Assembly: GCA_963971575.1 (NCBI GenBank)
Contig: OZ020616.1
Location: 25,389,120-25,453,119 of the forward strand
Direction of reading: 5' to 3'
Source: Liopterus haemorrhoidalis
Taxonomy: Eukaryota > Arthropoda > Insecta > Coleoptera > Dytiscidae
DNA length: 64,000 nt
The notes under the pieces are model-generated. The model had not been told where the DNA came from. It was given only the letters and a program-made list of their open reading frames with translations, and did not search any database. Made by a program: the position numbers and the translations under genes. Of this stretch, positions 1 through 10,534 are shown one piece after another (the stretch's first letter is position 1; each line of letters starts with the position of its first letter).

Positions 1-793
1 GGACCTCTGGTTTAAATTTTTGATTTCCTCAAGTCCATTTTAGTCGAAGGAAATTAGGGCCTTAATAACCAAACTTATACAAAAGCATGTATCATTAAAC
101 AAAACCCTTAAAAATGGCAAAAAATCGAAAAATCGTAAGGGGGACCCCTTCGATAAGAAATCTCGAATTTTTACAAAAAAAAATATTTCGGATTTTTCTC
201 AAAATTGATACACATTGGGCCGTAGATCACAAAAATAAGGTTCATTTTGGATTTTGGCCAACTGTTTTTGAGTAAATCGGAAAAAAAGTACCTAAAAATG
301 ACTACATCGGAAAATAGTACCTAAAATTGACTATAACTCAAAAACTAAGGCCTCTTGATTTTTTTAAATATTTTTTTATTAATCCTCACCCCAAAATTAC
401 CTAACGGCCGTATTTTGGACTGTATTAGGAAAACTTTTTTTTCAAAAAAATTAACAGAGAATATGTGGACAGGTATTTCAAAAACTAAAAGAGATAGGGA
501 CCTGCGGTTGGAATTTTTGAAGTTTTAAGGTCCGGTATATGGTAAAGGCACATTTTAAAACATATTTTAAACAAAAAAAAATTTTGAAAAATTTTGAAAT
601 TTTTGTAATAGAATTTAATTTTTCAAAAAATTATATCTCAATAACGGTAAAAGATAGGGACCTCTGGTTTAAATTTTTGAGTTCCTCAAGTCCATTTTAG
701 TCGAAGGAAATTAGGGCCTTAATAACCAAACTTATACAAAAGCATGTATCATTAAACAAAACCCTTAAAAATGGCAAAAAATCGAAAAATCGT

Positions 794-807
794 AAGGGGG
801 ACCCCTT
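794..807. repeat. GC-rich inverted repeat AAGGGG-GA-CCCCTT
   Basis: Six-base perfect arms separated by two bases lie in most units, at about position 134 of the monomer. It is the strongest G/C element in an otherwise very AT-rich unit. Some monomer classes break it: aaggatgacc in the units at 2647, 11569, 16172, 23437, 41872 and others; aagcggga at 5940, 13542, 20151 and 21465; and aagggaga at 8578, 14858 and 18836. These variants are useful class markers. Confidence 0.85.
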
Positions 808-813
808 CGATAA

Positions 814-826
814 GAATTCTAGAATT
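814..826. repeat. EcoRI-bearing palindrome AATTCTAGAATT variant
   Basis: In this unit gaattctagaatt contains a 12 bp perfect palindrome (815-826) and an EcoRI site (814-819). The usual form is gaaatctcgaattt, and a common intermediate is gaaatctagaattt. I see the EcoRI form in only five units: 814, 4773, 6752, 14353 and 17671. It therefore marks a small, related set of monomers in the first 18 kb. Confidence 0.88.
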
Positions 827-910
827 TTTACAAAAAAAAATATTTCGGATTTTTCTCAAAATTGATACACATTGGGCCGTAGATCACAAAAATAAGGTTC
901 ATTTTGGATT

Positions 911-918
911 TTGGCCAA
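911..918. repeat. Conserved 8 bp palindrome TTGGCCAA
   Basis: This perfect palindrome sits within ggattttggccaactg in essentially every unit; the unit at 14200 has tagccaac instead. Its function, if any, is unknown. It may simply be carried along by array homogenisation. Confidence 0.75.
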
Positions 919-944
919 CTGTTTTTGAGTAAATCGGAAAAAAA

Positions 945-992
945 GTACCTAAAATTGACTATATCGGAAAATAGTACCTAAAATTGACTATA
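945..992 (+). repeat. 29 bp internal direct repeat within the monomer
   Basis: The segment beginning gtacctaaaattgactat is present at 945 and again at 974, a 29 bp period, with the second copy diverging after gactata into actcaaaaac. The pair is present in nearly every monomer, so it predates array amplification. The first copy varies (for example aaaaatgactacatcgg in the units at 4, 3963, 9236 and 22123, and attacc or ctacc openings elsewhere), whereas the second copy is steadier. The unit at 16172 carries three copies, showing that the pair still expands by slippage or unequal exchange. Confidence 0.93.
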
Positions 993-1050
993 ACTCAAAA
1001 ACTAAGGCCTCTTGATTTTTTTAAATATTTTTTTATTAATCCTCACCCCA

Positions 1051-1058
1051 AAATTACC
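1051..1058. repeat. Conserved 8 bp palindrome ACGGCCGT
   Basis: A perfect palindrome containing an EagI-type CGGCCG core sits in cctaacggccgtattttgg in most units. Exceptions include acagccgta (units 7919 and 12885), acggccata (26731, 28706, 30023, 34634, 62240), actgccgta (17518) and aaggccata (39899). It holds two CpG dinucleotides in an AT-rich context. Confidence 0.8.
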
Positions 1059-1090
1059 TAACGGCCGTATTTTGGACTGTATTAGGAAAA

Positions 1091-1110
1091 CTTTTTTTTT
1101 TTCAAAAAAA
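1091..1110. repeat. Variable T-tract followed by A7 (length-unstable)
   Basis: The string gaaaac-T(n)-C-A7-ttaac occurs once per unit. Here n is 11. Across the array n ranges from 7 (for example the unit at 42530) to about 13 (the unit at 60267, where the preceding aac has also become T). This is the main source of 1-4 bp differences in monomer length. T7/A7 arms around one base could fold back as a tight hairpin. Confidence 0.85.
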
Positions 1111-1238
1111 TTAACAGAGAATATATGAACATGTATTTCAAAAACTAAAAGAGATAGGGACCTGCGGTGGGAATTTTTGAAGTTTTAAGGTCCGATATAT
1201 GGTAAAGGCACATTTTAAAACATATTTTAAACAAAAAA

Positions 1239-1292
1239 AAATTTTGAAAAATTTTGAAATTTTTGTAATAGAATTTAATTTTTCAAAAAATT
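1239..1292. repeat. A/T-rich inverted repeat with 23-nt loop
   Basis: The arm ttttgaaaaatt at 1242-1253 is the exact reverse complement of aatttttcaaaa at 1277-1288; flanking A/T bases extend the pairing imperfectly. The same element recurs once per monomer. Variants aatttatcaaaa (many units) and aatttttcaataaa (units opening at 24097, 32000 and 37925) weaken the stem, so the hairpin is not strictly preserved. A cruciform or protein-binding role is only a guess. Confidence 0.7.
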
Positions 1293-1704
1293 ATATCTCA
1301 ATAACGGTAAAAGATAGGGACCTCTGGTTTATATTTTTGAGTTCCTCAAGTCCATTTTAGTCGAAGGAAATTAGGGCCTTAATAACCAAACTTATACAAA
1401 AGCATGTATCATTAAACAAAACCCTTAAAAATGGCAAAAAATCGAAAAATCGTAAGGGGGACCCCTTCGATAAGAAATCTCGAATTTTTACAAAAAAAAA
1501 TATTTCGGATTTTTCTCAAAATTGATACACATTGGGCCGTAGATCACAAAAATAAGGTTCATTTTGGATTTTGGCCAACTGTTTTTGAGTAAATCGGAAA
1601 AAAAGTACCTAAAATTGACTATATCGGAAAATAGTACCTAAAATTGACTATAACTCAAAAACTAAGGCCTCTTGATTTTTTTAAATATTTTTTTATTAAT
1701 CCTC

Positions 1705-1724
1705 ACCCCAAATAATTTTGGGGT
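1705..1724. other. Local inverted insertion forming an 8 bp-arm palindrome
   Basis: The usual ccccaaaattacctaac is replaced here by sequence in which ACCCCAAA (1705-1712) and TTTGGGGT (1717-1724) face each other across TAAT. The inserted taattttggggt (1713-1724) is the reverse complement of the normal accccaaaatta at this site. The monomer opening at 1321 is 669 bp long, versus 660 bp in its partner at 5280. This is the signature expected of a replication template switch. I saw it in only this unit. Confidence 0.88.
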
Positions 1725-3959
1725 AATCCTAACGGCCGTATTTTGAACTGTATTAGGAAAACTTTTTTTTTCAAAAAAATTAACAGAGAATATATGAACA
1801 GGTATTTCAAAAACTAAAAGAGATAGGGACCTGCGGTGGGAATTTTTGAAGTTTTAAGGTCCGATATATGGTAAAGGCACATTTTAAAACATATTTTAAA
1901 CAAAAAAAAATTTTGAAAAATTTTGAAATTTTTGTAATAGAATTTAATTTTTCAAAAAATTATATCTCAATAACGGTAAAAGATAGGGACCTCTGGTTTA
2001 TATTTTTGAGTTCCTCAAGTCCATTTTAGTCGAAGGAAATTAGGGCCTTAATAACCAAACTTATACAAAAGCATGTATCATTAAACAAAACCCTTAAAAA
2101 TGGCAAAAAATCGAAAAATCGTAAGGGGGACCCCTTCGATAAGAAATCTCGAATTTTTACAAAAAAAAATATTTCGGATTTTTCTCAAAATTGATACACA
2201 TTGGGCCGTAGATCACAAAAATAAGGTTAATTTTGGATTTTGGCCAACTATTTTTGAGTAAATCGGAAAAAAACTACTTAAAATTGACTATATCGGAAAA
2301 TAGTACCTAAAATTGACTATAACTCAAAAACTAAGGCCTCTTGATTTTTTTAAATATTTTTTTATTTATCCTCACCCCAAAATTACCTAACGGCCGTATT
2401 TTGGACTGTATTAGGAAAACTTTTTTTTCAAAAAAATTAACAGAGAATATGTGAACAGGTATTTCAAAAACTAAAAGAGATAGGGACCTGCGGTTGGAAT
2501 TTTTGAAGTTTTAAGGTCCGGTATATGGTAAAGGCACATTTTAAAACATATTTTAAACAAAAAAAATTTTTGAAAAATTTTGAAATTTTTGTAATAGAAT
2601 TTAATTTATCAAAAAATTATATCTCAATAACGGTAAAAGATAGGGACCTCTGGTTTAAATTTTTGAGTTCCTCAAGTCCATTTTAGTCGAAGGAAATTGA
2701 GGCCTTAATAACCAAACTTATACACAAGCATGTATCATTAAAAAAAAACCTTAAAAATGGCAAAAAATCGAAAAATCGTAAGGATGACCCCTTCGATAAG
2801 AAATCTCGAATTTTTACAAAAAAAAATATTTCGGATTTTTCTCAAAATTGATACACATTGGGCCGTAGATTTCAAAAATAAGGTTCATTTTGGATTTTGG
2901 CCAACTGTTTTTGAGTAAATCGGAAAAAAAGTACCTAAAATTGACTAAATCGGAAAATAGTACCTAAAATTGACTATAACTCAAAAACTAAGGCCTCTTG
3001 ATTTTTTTAAATATTTTTTTATTAATCCTCACCCCAAAATTACCTAACGGCCGTATTTTGGACTGTATTAGGAAAACTTTTTTTTTCAAAAAAATTAACA
3101 GAGAATATATGAACAGGTATTTCAAAAACTAAAAGAGATAGGGACCTGCGGTGGGAATTTTTGAAGTTTTAAGGTCCGATATATGGTAAAGGCACATTTT
3201 AAAACATATTTTAAACAAAAAAAAATTTTGAAAAATTTTGAAATTTTTGTAATAGAATTTAATTTTTCAAAAAATTATATCTCAATAACGGTAAAAGATA
3301 GGGACCTCTGGTTTAAATTTTTGAGTTCCTCAAGTCCATTTTAGTCGAAGGAAATTAGGGCCTTAATAACCAAACTTATACAAAAGCATGTATCATTAAA
3401 CAAAACCCTTAAAATTGGCAAAAAATCGAAAAATCGTAAGGGGGACCCCTTCGATAAGAAATCTTGAATTTTTACCAAAAAAAATATTTCGGATTTTTCT
3501 CAAAATTGATACACATTGGGCCGTAGATCACAAAAATAAGGTTAATTTTGGATTTTGGCCAACTATTTTTGAGTAAATCGGAAAAAAAGTACCTAAAATT
3601 GACTATATCGGAAAATAGTACCTAAAATTGACTATAACTCAAAAACTAAAGCCTCTTGATTTTTTTAAATATTTTTTTATTAATCCTCACCCCAAAATTA
3701 CCTAACGGCCGTATTTTGGACTGTATGAGGAAAACTTTTTTTTTTTCAAAAAAATTAACAGAATATATGAACATGTATTTCAAAAACTAAAAGAGATAGG
3801 GACCTGCGGTTGGAACTTTTGAAGTTTTAAGGTCCGATATATGGTAAAGGCACATTTTAAAACATATTTTAAACAAAAAAAAAATTTGAAAAATTTTGAA
3901 ATTTTTGTAATAGAATTTAATTTTTCAAAAAATTATATCTCAATAACGGTAAAAGATAG

Positions 3960-5669
3960 GGACCTCTGGTTTAAATTTTTGATTTCCTCAAGTCCATTTT
4001 AGTCGAAGGAAATTAGGGCCTTAATAACCAAACTTATACAAAAGCATGTATCATTAAACAAAACCCTTAAAAATGGCAAAAAATCGAAAAATCGTAAGGG
4101 GGACCCCTTCGATAAGAAATCTCGAATTTTTACAAAAAAAAATATTTCGGATTTTTCTCAAAATTGATACACATTGGGCCGTAGATCACAAAAATAAGGT
4201 TCATTTTGGATTTTGGCCAACTGTTTTTGAGTAAATCGGAAAAAAAGTACCTAAAAATGACTACATCGGAAAATAGTACCTAAAATTGACTATAACTCAA
4301 AAACTAAGGCCTCTTGATTTTTTTAAATATTTTTTTATTAATCCTCACCCCAAAATTACCTAACGGCCGTATTTTGGACTGTATTAGGAAAACTTTTTTT
4401 TCAAAAAAATTAACAGAGAATATGTGGACAGGTATTTCAAAAACTAAAAGAGATAGGGACCTGCGGTTGGAATTTTTGAAGTTTTAAGGTCCGGTATATG
4501 GTAAAGGCACATTTTAAAACATATTTTAAACAAAAAAAAATTTTGAAAAATTTTGAAATTTTTGTAATAGAATTTAATTTTTCAAAAAATTATATCTCAA
4601 TAACGGTAAAAGATAGGGACCTCTGGTTTAAATTTTTGAGTTCCTCAAGTCCATTTTAGTCGAAGGAAATTAGGGCCTTAATAACCAAACTTATACAAAA
4701 GCATGTATCATTAAACAAAACCCTTAAAAATGGCAAAAAATCGAAAAATCGTAAGGGGGACCCCTTCGATAAGAATTCTAGAATTTTTACAAAAAAAAAT
4801 ATTTCGGATTTTTCTCAAAATTGATACACATTGGGCCGTAGATCACAAAAATAAGGTTCATTTTGGATTTTGGCCAACTGTTTTTGAGTAAATCGGAAAA
4901 AAAGTACCTAAAATTGACTATATCGGAAAATAGTACCTAAAATTGACTATAACTCAAAAACTAAGGCCTCTTGATTTTTTTAAATATTTTTTTATTAATC
5001 CTCACCCCAAAATTACCTAACGGCCGTATTTTGGACTGTATTAGGAAAACTTTTTTTTTTTCAAAAAAATTAACAGAGAATATATGAACATGTATTTCAA
5101 AAACTAAAAGAGATAGGGACCTGCGGTGGGAATTTTTGAAGTTTTAAGGTCCGATATATGGTAAAGGCACATTTTAAAACATATTTTAAACAAAAAAAAA
5201 TTTTGAAAAATTTTGAAATTTTTGTAATAGAATTTAATTTTTCAAAAAATTATATCTCAATAACGGTAAAAGATAGGGACCTCTGGTTTATATTTTTGAG
5301 TTCCTCAAGTCCATTTTAGTCGAAGGAAATTAGGGCCTTAATAACCAAACTTATACAAAAGCATGTATCATTAAACAAAACCCTTAAAAATGGCAAAAAA
5401 TCGAAAAATCGTAAGGGGGACCCCTTCGATAAGAAATCTCGAATTTTTACAAAAAAAAATATTTCGGATTTTTCTCAAAATTGATACACATTGGGCCGTA
5501 GATCACAAAAATAAGGTTCATTTTGGATTTTGGCCAACTGTTTTTGAGTAAATCGGAAAAAAAGTACCTAAAATTGACTATATCGGAAAATAGTACCTAA
5601 AATTGACTATAACTCAAAAACTAAGGCCTCTTGATTTTTTTAAATATTTTTTTATTAATCCTCACCCCA
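3960..5669. repeat. 6-monomer higher-order repeat, copy 2
   Basis: This is the partner of 1-1710 at offset 3,959 bp and carries the same series of variants through monomers 3963, 4620 and 5280. After 5669 it keeps the standard ccccaaaattacctaac, so it lacks the rearrangement at 1711. The match implies a recent block duplication of about six monomers. Confidence 0.88.
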
Positions 5670-8600
5670 AAATTACCTAACGGCCGTATTTTGGACTGTA
5701 TTAGGAAAACCTTTTTTTTCAAAAAAATTAACAGAGAATATATGAACAGGTATTTCAAAAACTAAAAGAGATAGGGACCTGCGGTGGGAATTTTTGAAGT
5801 TTTAAGGTCCGATATATATGGTAAAGGCACATTTTAAAACATATTTTAAACAAAAAAAAATTTTGAAAAATTTTGAAATTTTTATAATAGAATTTAATTT
5901 ATCAAAAAATTATATCTCAATAACGGTAAAAGATAGGGACCTCTGGTTTAAATTTTTGAGTTCCTCAAGTCCATTTTAGTCGAAGGAAATTAGGGCCTTA
6001 ATAACCAAACTTACACAAAAGCATGTATCATTAAACAAAAACCTTAAAAATGGCAAAAAATCGAAAAATCGTAAGCGGGACCCCTTCGATAAGAAATCTC
6101 GAATTTTTACAAAAAAAAAATATTTCGGATTTTTCTCAAAATTGATACACATTGGGCCGTAGATTTCAAAAATAAGGTTCATTTTGGATTTTGGCCAACT
6201 GTTTTTGAGTAAATCGGAAAAAAAGTACCTAAAATTGACTATATCGGAAAATAGTACCTAAAATTGACTATAACTCAAAAACTAAGGCCTCTTGATTTTT
6301 TTAAATATTTTTTTATTAATCCTCACCCCAAAATTACCTAACGGCCGTATTTTGGACTGTATTAGAAAAACTTTTTTTTTCAAAAAAATTAACAGAAAAT
6401 ATATGAACAGGTATTTCAAAAACTAAAAGAGATAGGGACCTGCGGTGGGAATTTTTGAAGTTTTAAGGTCCGATATATGGTAAAGGCACATTTTAAAACA
6501 TATTTTAAACAAAAAAAAATTTTGAAAAATTTTGAAATTTTTGTAATAGAATTTAATTTTTCAAAAAACTATATCTCAATAACGGTAAAAGATAGAGACC
6601 TCTGGTTTAAATTTTTGAGTTCCTCAAGTCCATTTTAGTCGAAGGAAATTAGGGCCTTAATAACAAAACTTATACAAAAGCATGTATCATTAAACAAAAC
6701 CCTTAAAAATGGCAAAAAATCGAAAAATCGTAAGGGTGACCCCTTCGATAAGAATTCTAGAATTTTTACCAAAAAAAATATTTCGGATTTTTCTCAAAAT
6801 TGATACACATTGGGCCGTAGATCACAAAAATAAGGTTCATTTTGGATTTTGGCCAACTGTTTTTGAGTAAATCGGAAAAAAATTACCTAAAATTGACTAT
6901 ATCGGAAAATAGTACCTAAAATTGACTATAACTCAAAAACTAAGGCCTCTTGATTTTTTTAAATATTTTTTTATTAATCCTCACCCCAAAATTACCTAAC
7001 GGCCGTATTTTGGACTGTATTAGGAAAACTTTTTTTTTTTCAAAAAAATTAACAGAGAATATATGAACATGTATTTCAAAAACTAAAAGAGATAGGGACC
7101 TGCGGTGGGAATTTTTGAAGTTTTAAGGTCCGATATATATGGTAAAGGCACATTTTAAAACATATTTTAAACAAAAAAAAATTTTGAAAAATTTTGAAAT
7201 TTTTGTAATAGAATTTAATTTTTCAAAAAATTATATCTCAATAACGGTAAAAGATAGGGACCTCTGGTTTAAATTTTTGATTTCCTCAAGTCCATTTTAG
7301 TCGAAGGAAATTAGGGCCTTAATAACCAAACTTATACAAAAGCATGTATCATTAAACAAAACCCTTAAAAATGGCAAAAAATCGAAAAATCGTAAGGGGG
7401 ACCCCTTCGATAAGAAATCTCGAATTTTTACAAAAAAAAATATTTCGGATTTTTCTCAAAATTGATACACATTGGGCCGTAGATCACAAAAATAAGGTTC
7501 ATTTTGGATTTTGGCCAACTGTTTTTGAGTAAATCGGAAAAAAAGTACCTAAAATTGACTATATCGGAAAATAGTACCTAAAATTGACTATAACTCAAAA
7601 ACTAAGGCCTCTTGATTTTTTTAAATATTTTTTTATTAATCCTCACCCCAAAATTGCCTAACGGCCGTATTTTGGACTGTATTAGGAAAACTTTTTTTTT
7701 CAAAAAAATTAACAGAGAATATATGAACAGGTATTTCAAAAACTAAAAGAGATAGGGACCTGCGGTGGGAATTTTTGAAGTTTTAAGGTCCGATATATGG
7801 TAAAGGCACATTTTAAAACATATTTTAAACAAAAAAAAATTTTGAAAAATTTTGAAATTTTTATAATAGAATTTAATTTTTCAAAAAATTATATCTCAAT
7901 AACGGTAAAAGATAGGGACCTCTGGTTTAAATTTTTGAGTTCCTCAAGTCCATTTTTGTCGAAGGAAATTAGGGCCTTAATAACCAAACTTATACAAAAG
8001 CATGTATCATTAAACAAAACCCTTAAAAATGGCAAAAAATCGAAAAATCCTAAGGGGGACCCCTTCGATAAGAAATCTCGAATTTTTACAAAAAAAAAAT
8101 ATTTCGGATTTTTCTCAAAATTGATACACATTGGGCCGTAGATTTCAAAAATAAGGTTCATTTTGGATTTTGGCCAACTGTTTTTGAGTAAATCAGAAAA
8201 AAAGTACCTAAAATTGACTATATCGGAAAATAGTACCTAAAATTGACTATAACTCAAAAACTAAGGCCTCTTGATTTTTTTAAATATTTTTTTATTAATC
8301 CTCACCCCAAAATTACCTAACAGCCGTATTTTGGACTGTATTAGGAAAACTTTTTTTTTCAAAAAAATTAACAGAGAATATATGAACAGGTATTTCAAAA
8401 ACTAAAAGAGATAGGGACCTGCGGTGGGAATTTTTGAAGTTTTTAGGTCCGACATATGGTAAAGGCACATTTTAAAACATATTTTAAACAAAAAAAATTT
8501 ATGAAAAATTTTGAAATTTTTGTAATAGAATTTAATTTATCAAAAAATTATATCTCAATAACGGTAAAAGATAGGGACCTCTGGTTTAAATTTTTGAGTT

Positions 8601-10534
8601 CCTCAAGTCCATTTCAGTCGAAGGAAATTAGGGCCTTAATAACCAAACTTATACAAAAGCATGTATCATTAAACAAAACCCTTAAAAATGGCAAAAAATC
8701 GAAAAATCGTAAGGGAGACCCCTTCGATAAGAAATCTAGAATTTTTACCAAAAAAAATATTTCGGATTTTTCTCAAAATTGATACACATTGGGCCGTAGA
8801 TTTCAAAAATAAGGTTCATTTTGGATTTTGGCCAACTGTTTTTGAGTAAATCGGAAAAAAAGTACCTAAAATTGACTATATCGGAAAATAGTACCTAAAA
8901 TTGACTATAACTCAAAAACTAAGGCCTCTTGATTTTTTTAAATATTTTTTTATTAATCCTCACTCCAAAATTACCTAACGGCCGTATTTTGGACTGTATT
9001 AGGAAAACTTTTTTTTTTTCAAAAAAATTAACAGAATATATGAACATGTATTTCAAAAACTAAAAGAGATAGGGACCTGCGGTTGGAACTTTTGAAGTTT
9101 AAAGGTCCGATATATGGTAAAGGCACATTTTAAAACATATTTTAAACAAAAAAAAAATTTGAAAAATTTTGAAATTTTTGTAATAGAATTTAATTTTTCA
9201 AAAAATTATATCTCAATAACGGTAAAAGATAATGACCTCTGGTTTAAATTTTTGATTTCCTCAAGTCCATTTTAGTCGAAGGAAATTAGGGCCTTAATAA
9301 CCAAACTTATACAAAAGCATGTATCATTAAACAAAACCCTTAAAAATGGCAAAAAATCGAAAAATCGTAAGGGGGACCCCTTCGATAAGAAATCTCGAAT
9401 TTTTACAAAAAAAAATATTTCGGATTTTTCTCAAAATTGATACACATTGGGCCGTAGATCACAAAAATAAGGTTCATTTTGGATTTTGGCCAACTGTTTT
9501 TGAGTAAATCGGAAAAAAAGTACCTAAAAATGACTACATCGGAAAATAGTACCTAAAATTGACTATAACTCAAAAACTAAGGCCTCTTGATTTTTTTAAA
9601 TATTTTTTTATTAATCCTCACCCCAAAATTACCTAACGGCCGTATTTTGGACTGTATTAGGAAAACTTTTTTTTCAAAAAAATTAACAGAGAATATGTGG
9701 ACAGGTATTTCAAAAACTAAAAGAGATAGGGACCTGCGGTTGGAATTTTTGAAGTTTTAAGGTCCGGTATATGGTGAAGGCACATTTTAAAACATATTTT
9801 AAACAAAAAAAAATTTTGAAAAATTTTGAAATTTTTGTAATAGAATTTAATTTTTCAAAAAATTATATCTCAATAACGGTAAAAGATAGGGACCTCTGGT
9901 TTAAATTTTTGAGTTCCTCAAGTCCATTTTAGTCGAAGGAAATTAGGGCCTTAATAACCAAACTTATACAAAAGCATGTATCATTAAACAAAACCCTTAA
10001 AAATGGCAAAAAATCGAAAAATCGTAAGGGGAACCCCTTCGATAAGAAATCTAGAATTTTTACAAAAAAAAATATTTCGGATTTTTCTCAAAATTGATAC
10101 ACATTGGGCCGTTGATTTCAAAAATAAGGTTCATTTTGGATTTTGGCCAACTGTTTTTGAGTAAATCGGAAAAAAAGTACCTAAAATTGACTATATCGGA
10201 AAATAGTACCTAAAATTGACTATAACTCAAAAACTAAGGCCTCTTGATTTTTTTAAATATTTTTTTATTAATCCTCACCCCAAAATTACCTAACGGCCGT
10301 ATTTTGGACTGTATTAGGAAAACTTTTTTTTTCAAAAAAATTAACAGAGAATATATGAACAGGTATTTCAAAAACTAAAAGAGATAGGGACCTGCGGTGG
10401 GAATTTTTGAAGTTTTAAGGTCCGATATATGGTAAAGGCACATTTTAAAACATATTTTAAACAAAAAAAAATTTTGAAAAATTTTGAAATTTTTGTAATA
10501 GAATTTAATTTTTCAAAAAATTATATCTCAATAA

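Larger units (their letters stand above)
661..1320 (+). repeat. Representative full-length monomer (reference unit)
   Basis: This complete 660 bp unit runs from one cctctgg anchor to the base before the next. Order of landmarks: anchor (661); tcgaaggaaattagggcctt (701); gcatgtatcattaaacaaaa region (742-761); G/C-rich inverted repeat (794-807); EcoRI/XbaI-type palindrome (814-826); attgggccgtag (871); TTGGCCAA (911); 29 bp direct repeat (945-992); aaggcctcttga (1005); ACGGCCGT (1051); T11-C-A7 (1092-1110); gatagggacctgcgg (1133-1157 region); atggtaaaggcac (1199); A/T stem-loop (1239-1292); aacggtaaaagataggga (1303-1320). The in-frame TAG in ccattttagtcg closes the forward frame in almost all copies. 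The start point is arbitrary because the array is circularly permutable. Confidence 0.95.
1..1710. repeat. 6-monomer higher-order repeat, copy 1 (cut by window edge)
   Basis: Positions 1-1710 match 3960-5669 at a constant 3,959 bp offset. I found no mismatch by eye, including the private variants aaaaatgactacatcgg, gaattctagaattt, a T11 tract and tttatattttt. Identity stops at 1711, where this copy carries a local inverted insertion. The left end lies outside the window. Confidence 0.88.
1..10534. repeat. Region 1: 16 monomers, 6- and 8-monomer patchwork
   Basis: Anchor positions: 4, 661, 1321, 1990, 2647, 3305, 3963, 4620, 5280, 5940, 6599, 7261, 7919, 8578, 9236, 9893. The classes at 4, 3963 and 9236 share gatttcctc, the aaaaatgactacatcgg form of the 29 bp repeat and aatatgtggacagg, giving spacings of 3,959 and 5,273 bp (6 and 8 monomers). 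Nothing other than satellite is present. The region ends at the deletion junction that truncates the next unit. Confidence 0.93.

Noticed and set aside
945..992. Microsatellite array
   Set aside because: Only two copies (one partial) in nearly all units; it is an internal duplication of the monomer, with one three-copy exception.
1091..1110. Rho-independent terminator (hairpin plus T-run)
   Set aside because: The T-run recurs in every monomer with no GC-rich stem before it and no gene upstream; it is a satellite homopolymer.
661..1320. CENP-B box
   Set aside because: I looked for the TTCG....A..CGGG core on both strands of the reference unit and did not see it. ttcgataag and tttcggatt are superficially similar but do not fit.
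7797..8141. Forward open frame of 114 codons (starts MVKAHFKTYFKQ), with 108-codon relatives at 8456, 14736 and 18714 and a 60-codon one at 12763
   Set aside because: It is the satellite itself read through where a recurrent TAG is mutated. Most of the 97 units keep the stop or shift frame at the A-run. The product is low-complexity K/F/N-rich, with no recognisable domain, and opens straddling two monomers.
7889..8161. Reverse open frames beginning MNLIFEIYGPMC or similar, at 5976-6182, 7889-8161, 38619-38810, 39935-40126 and 45194-45382
   Set aside because: These are antisense readings of the same monomer segment whose length depends on A-run indels and single substitutions. No coding signature.
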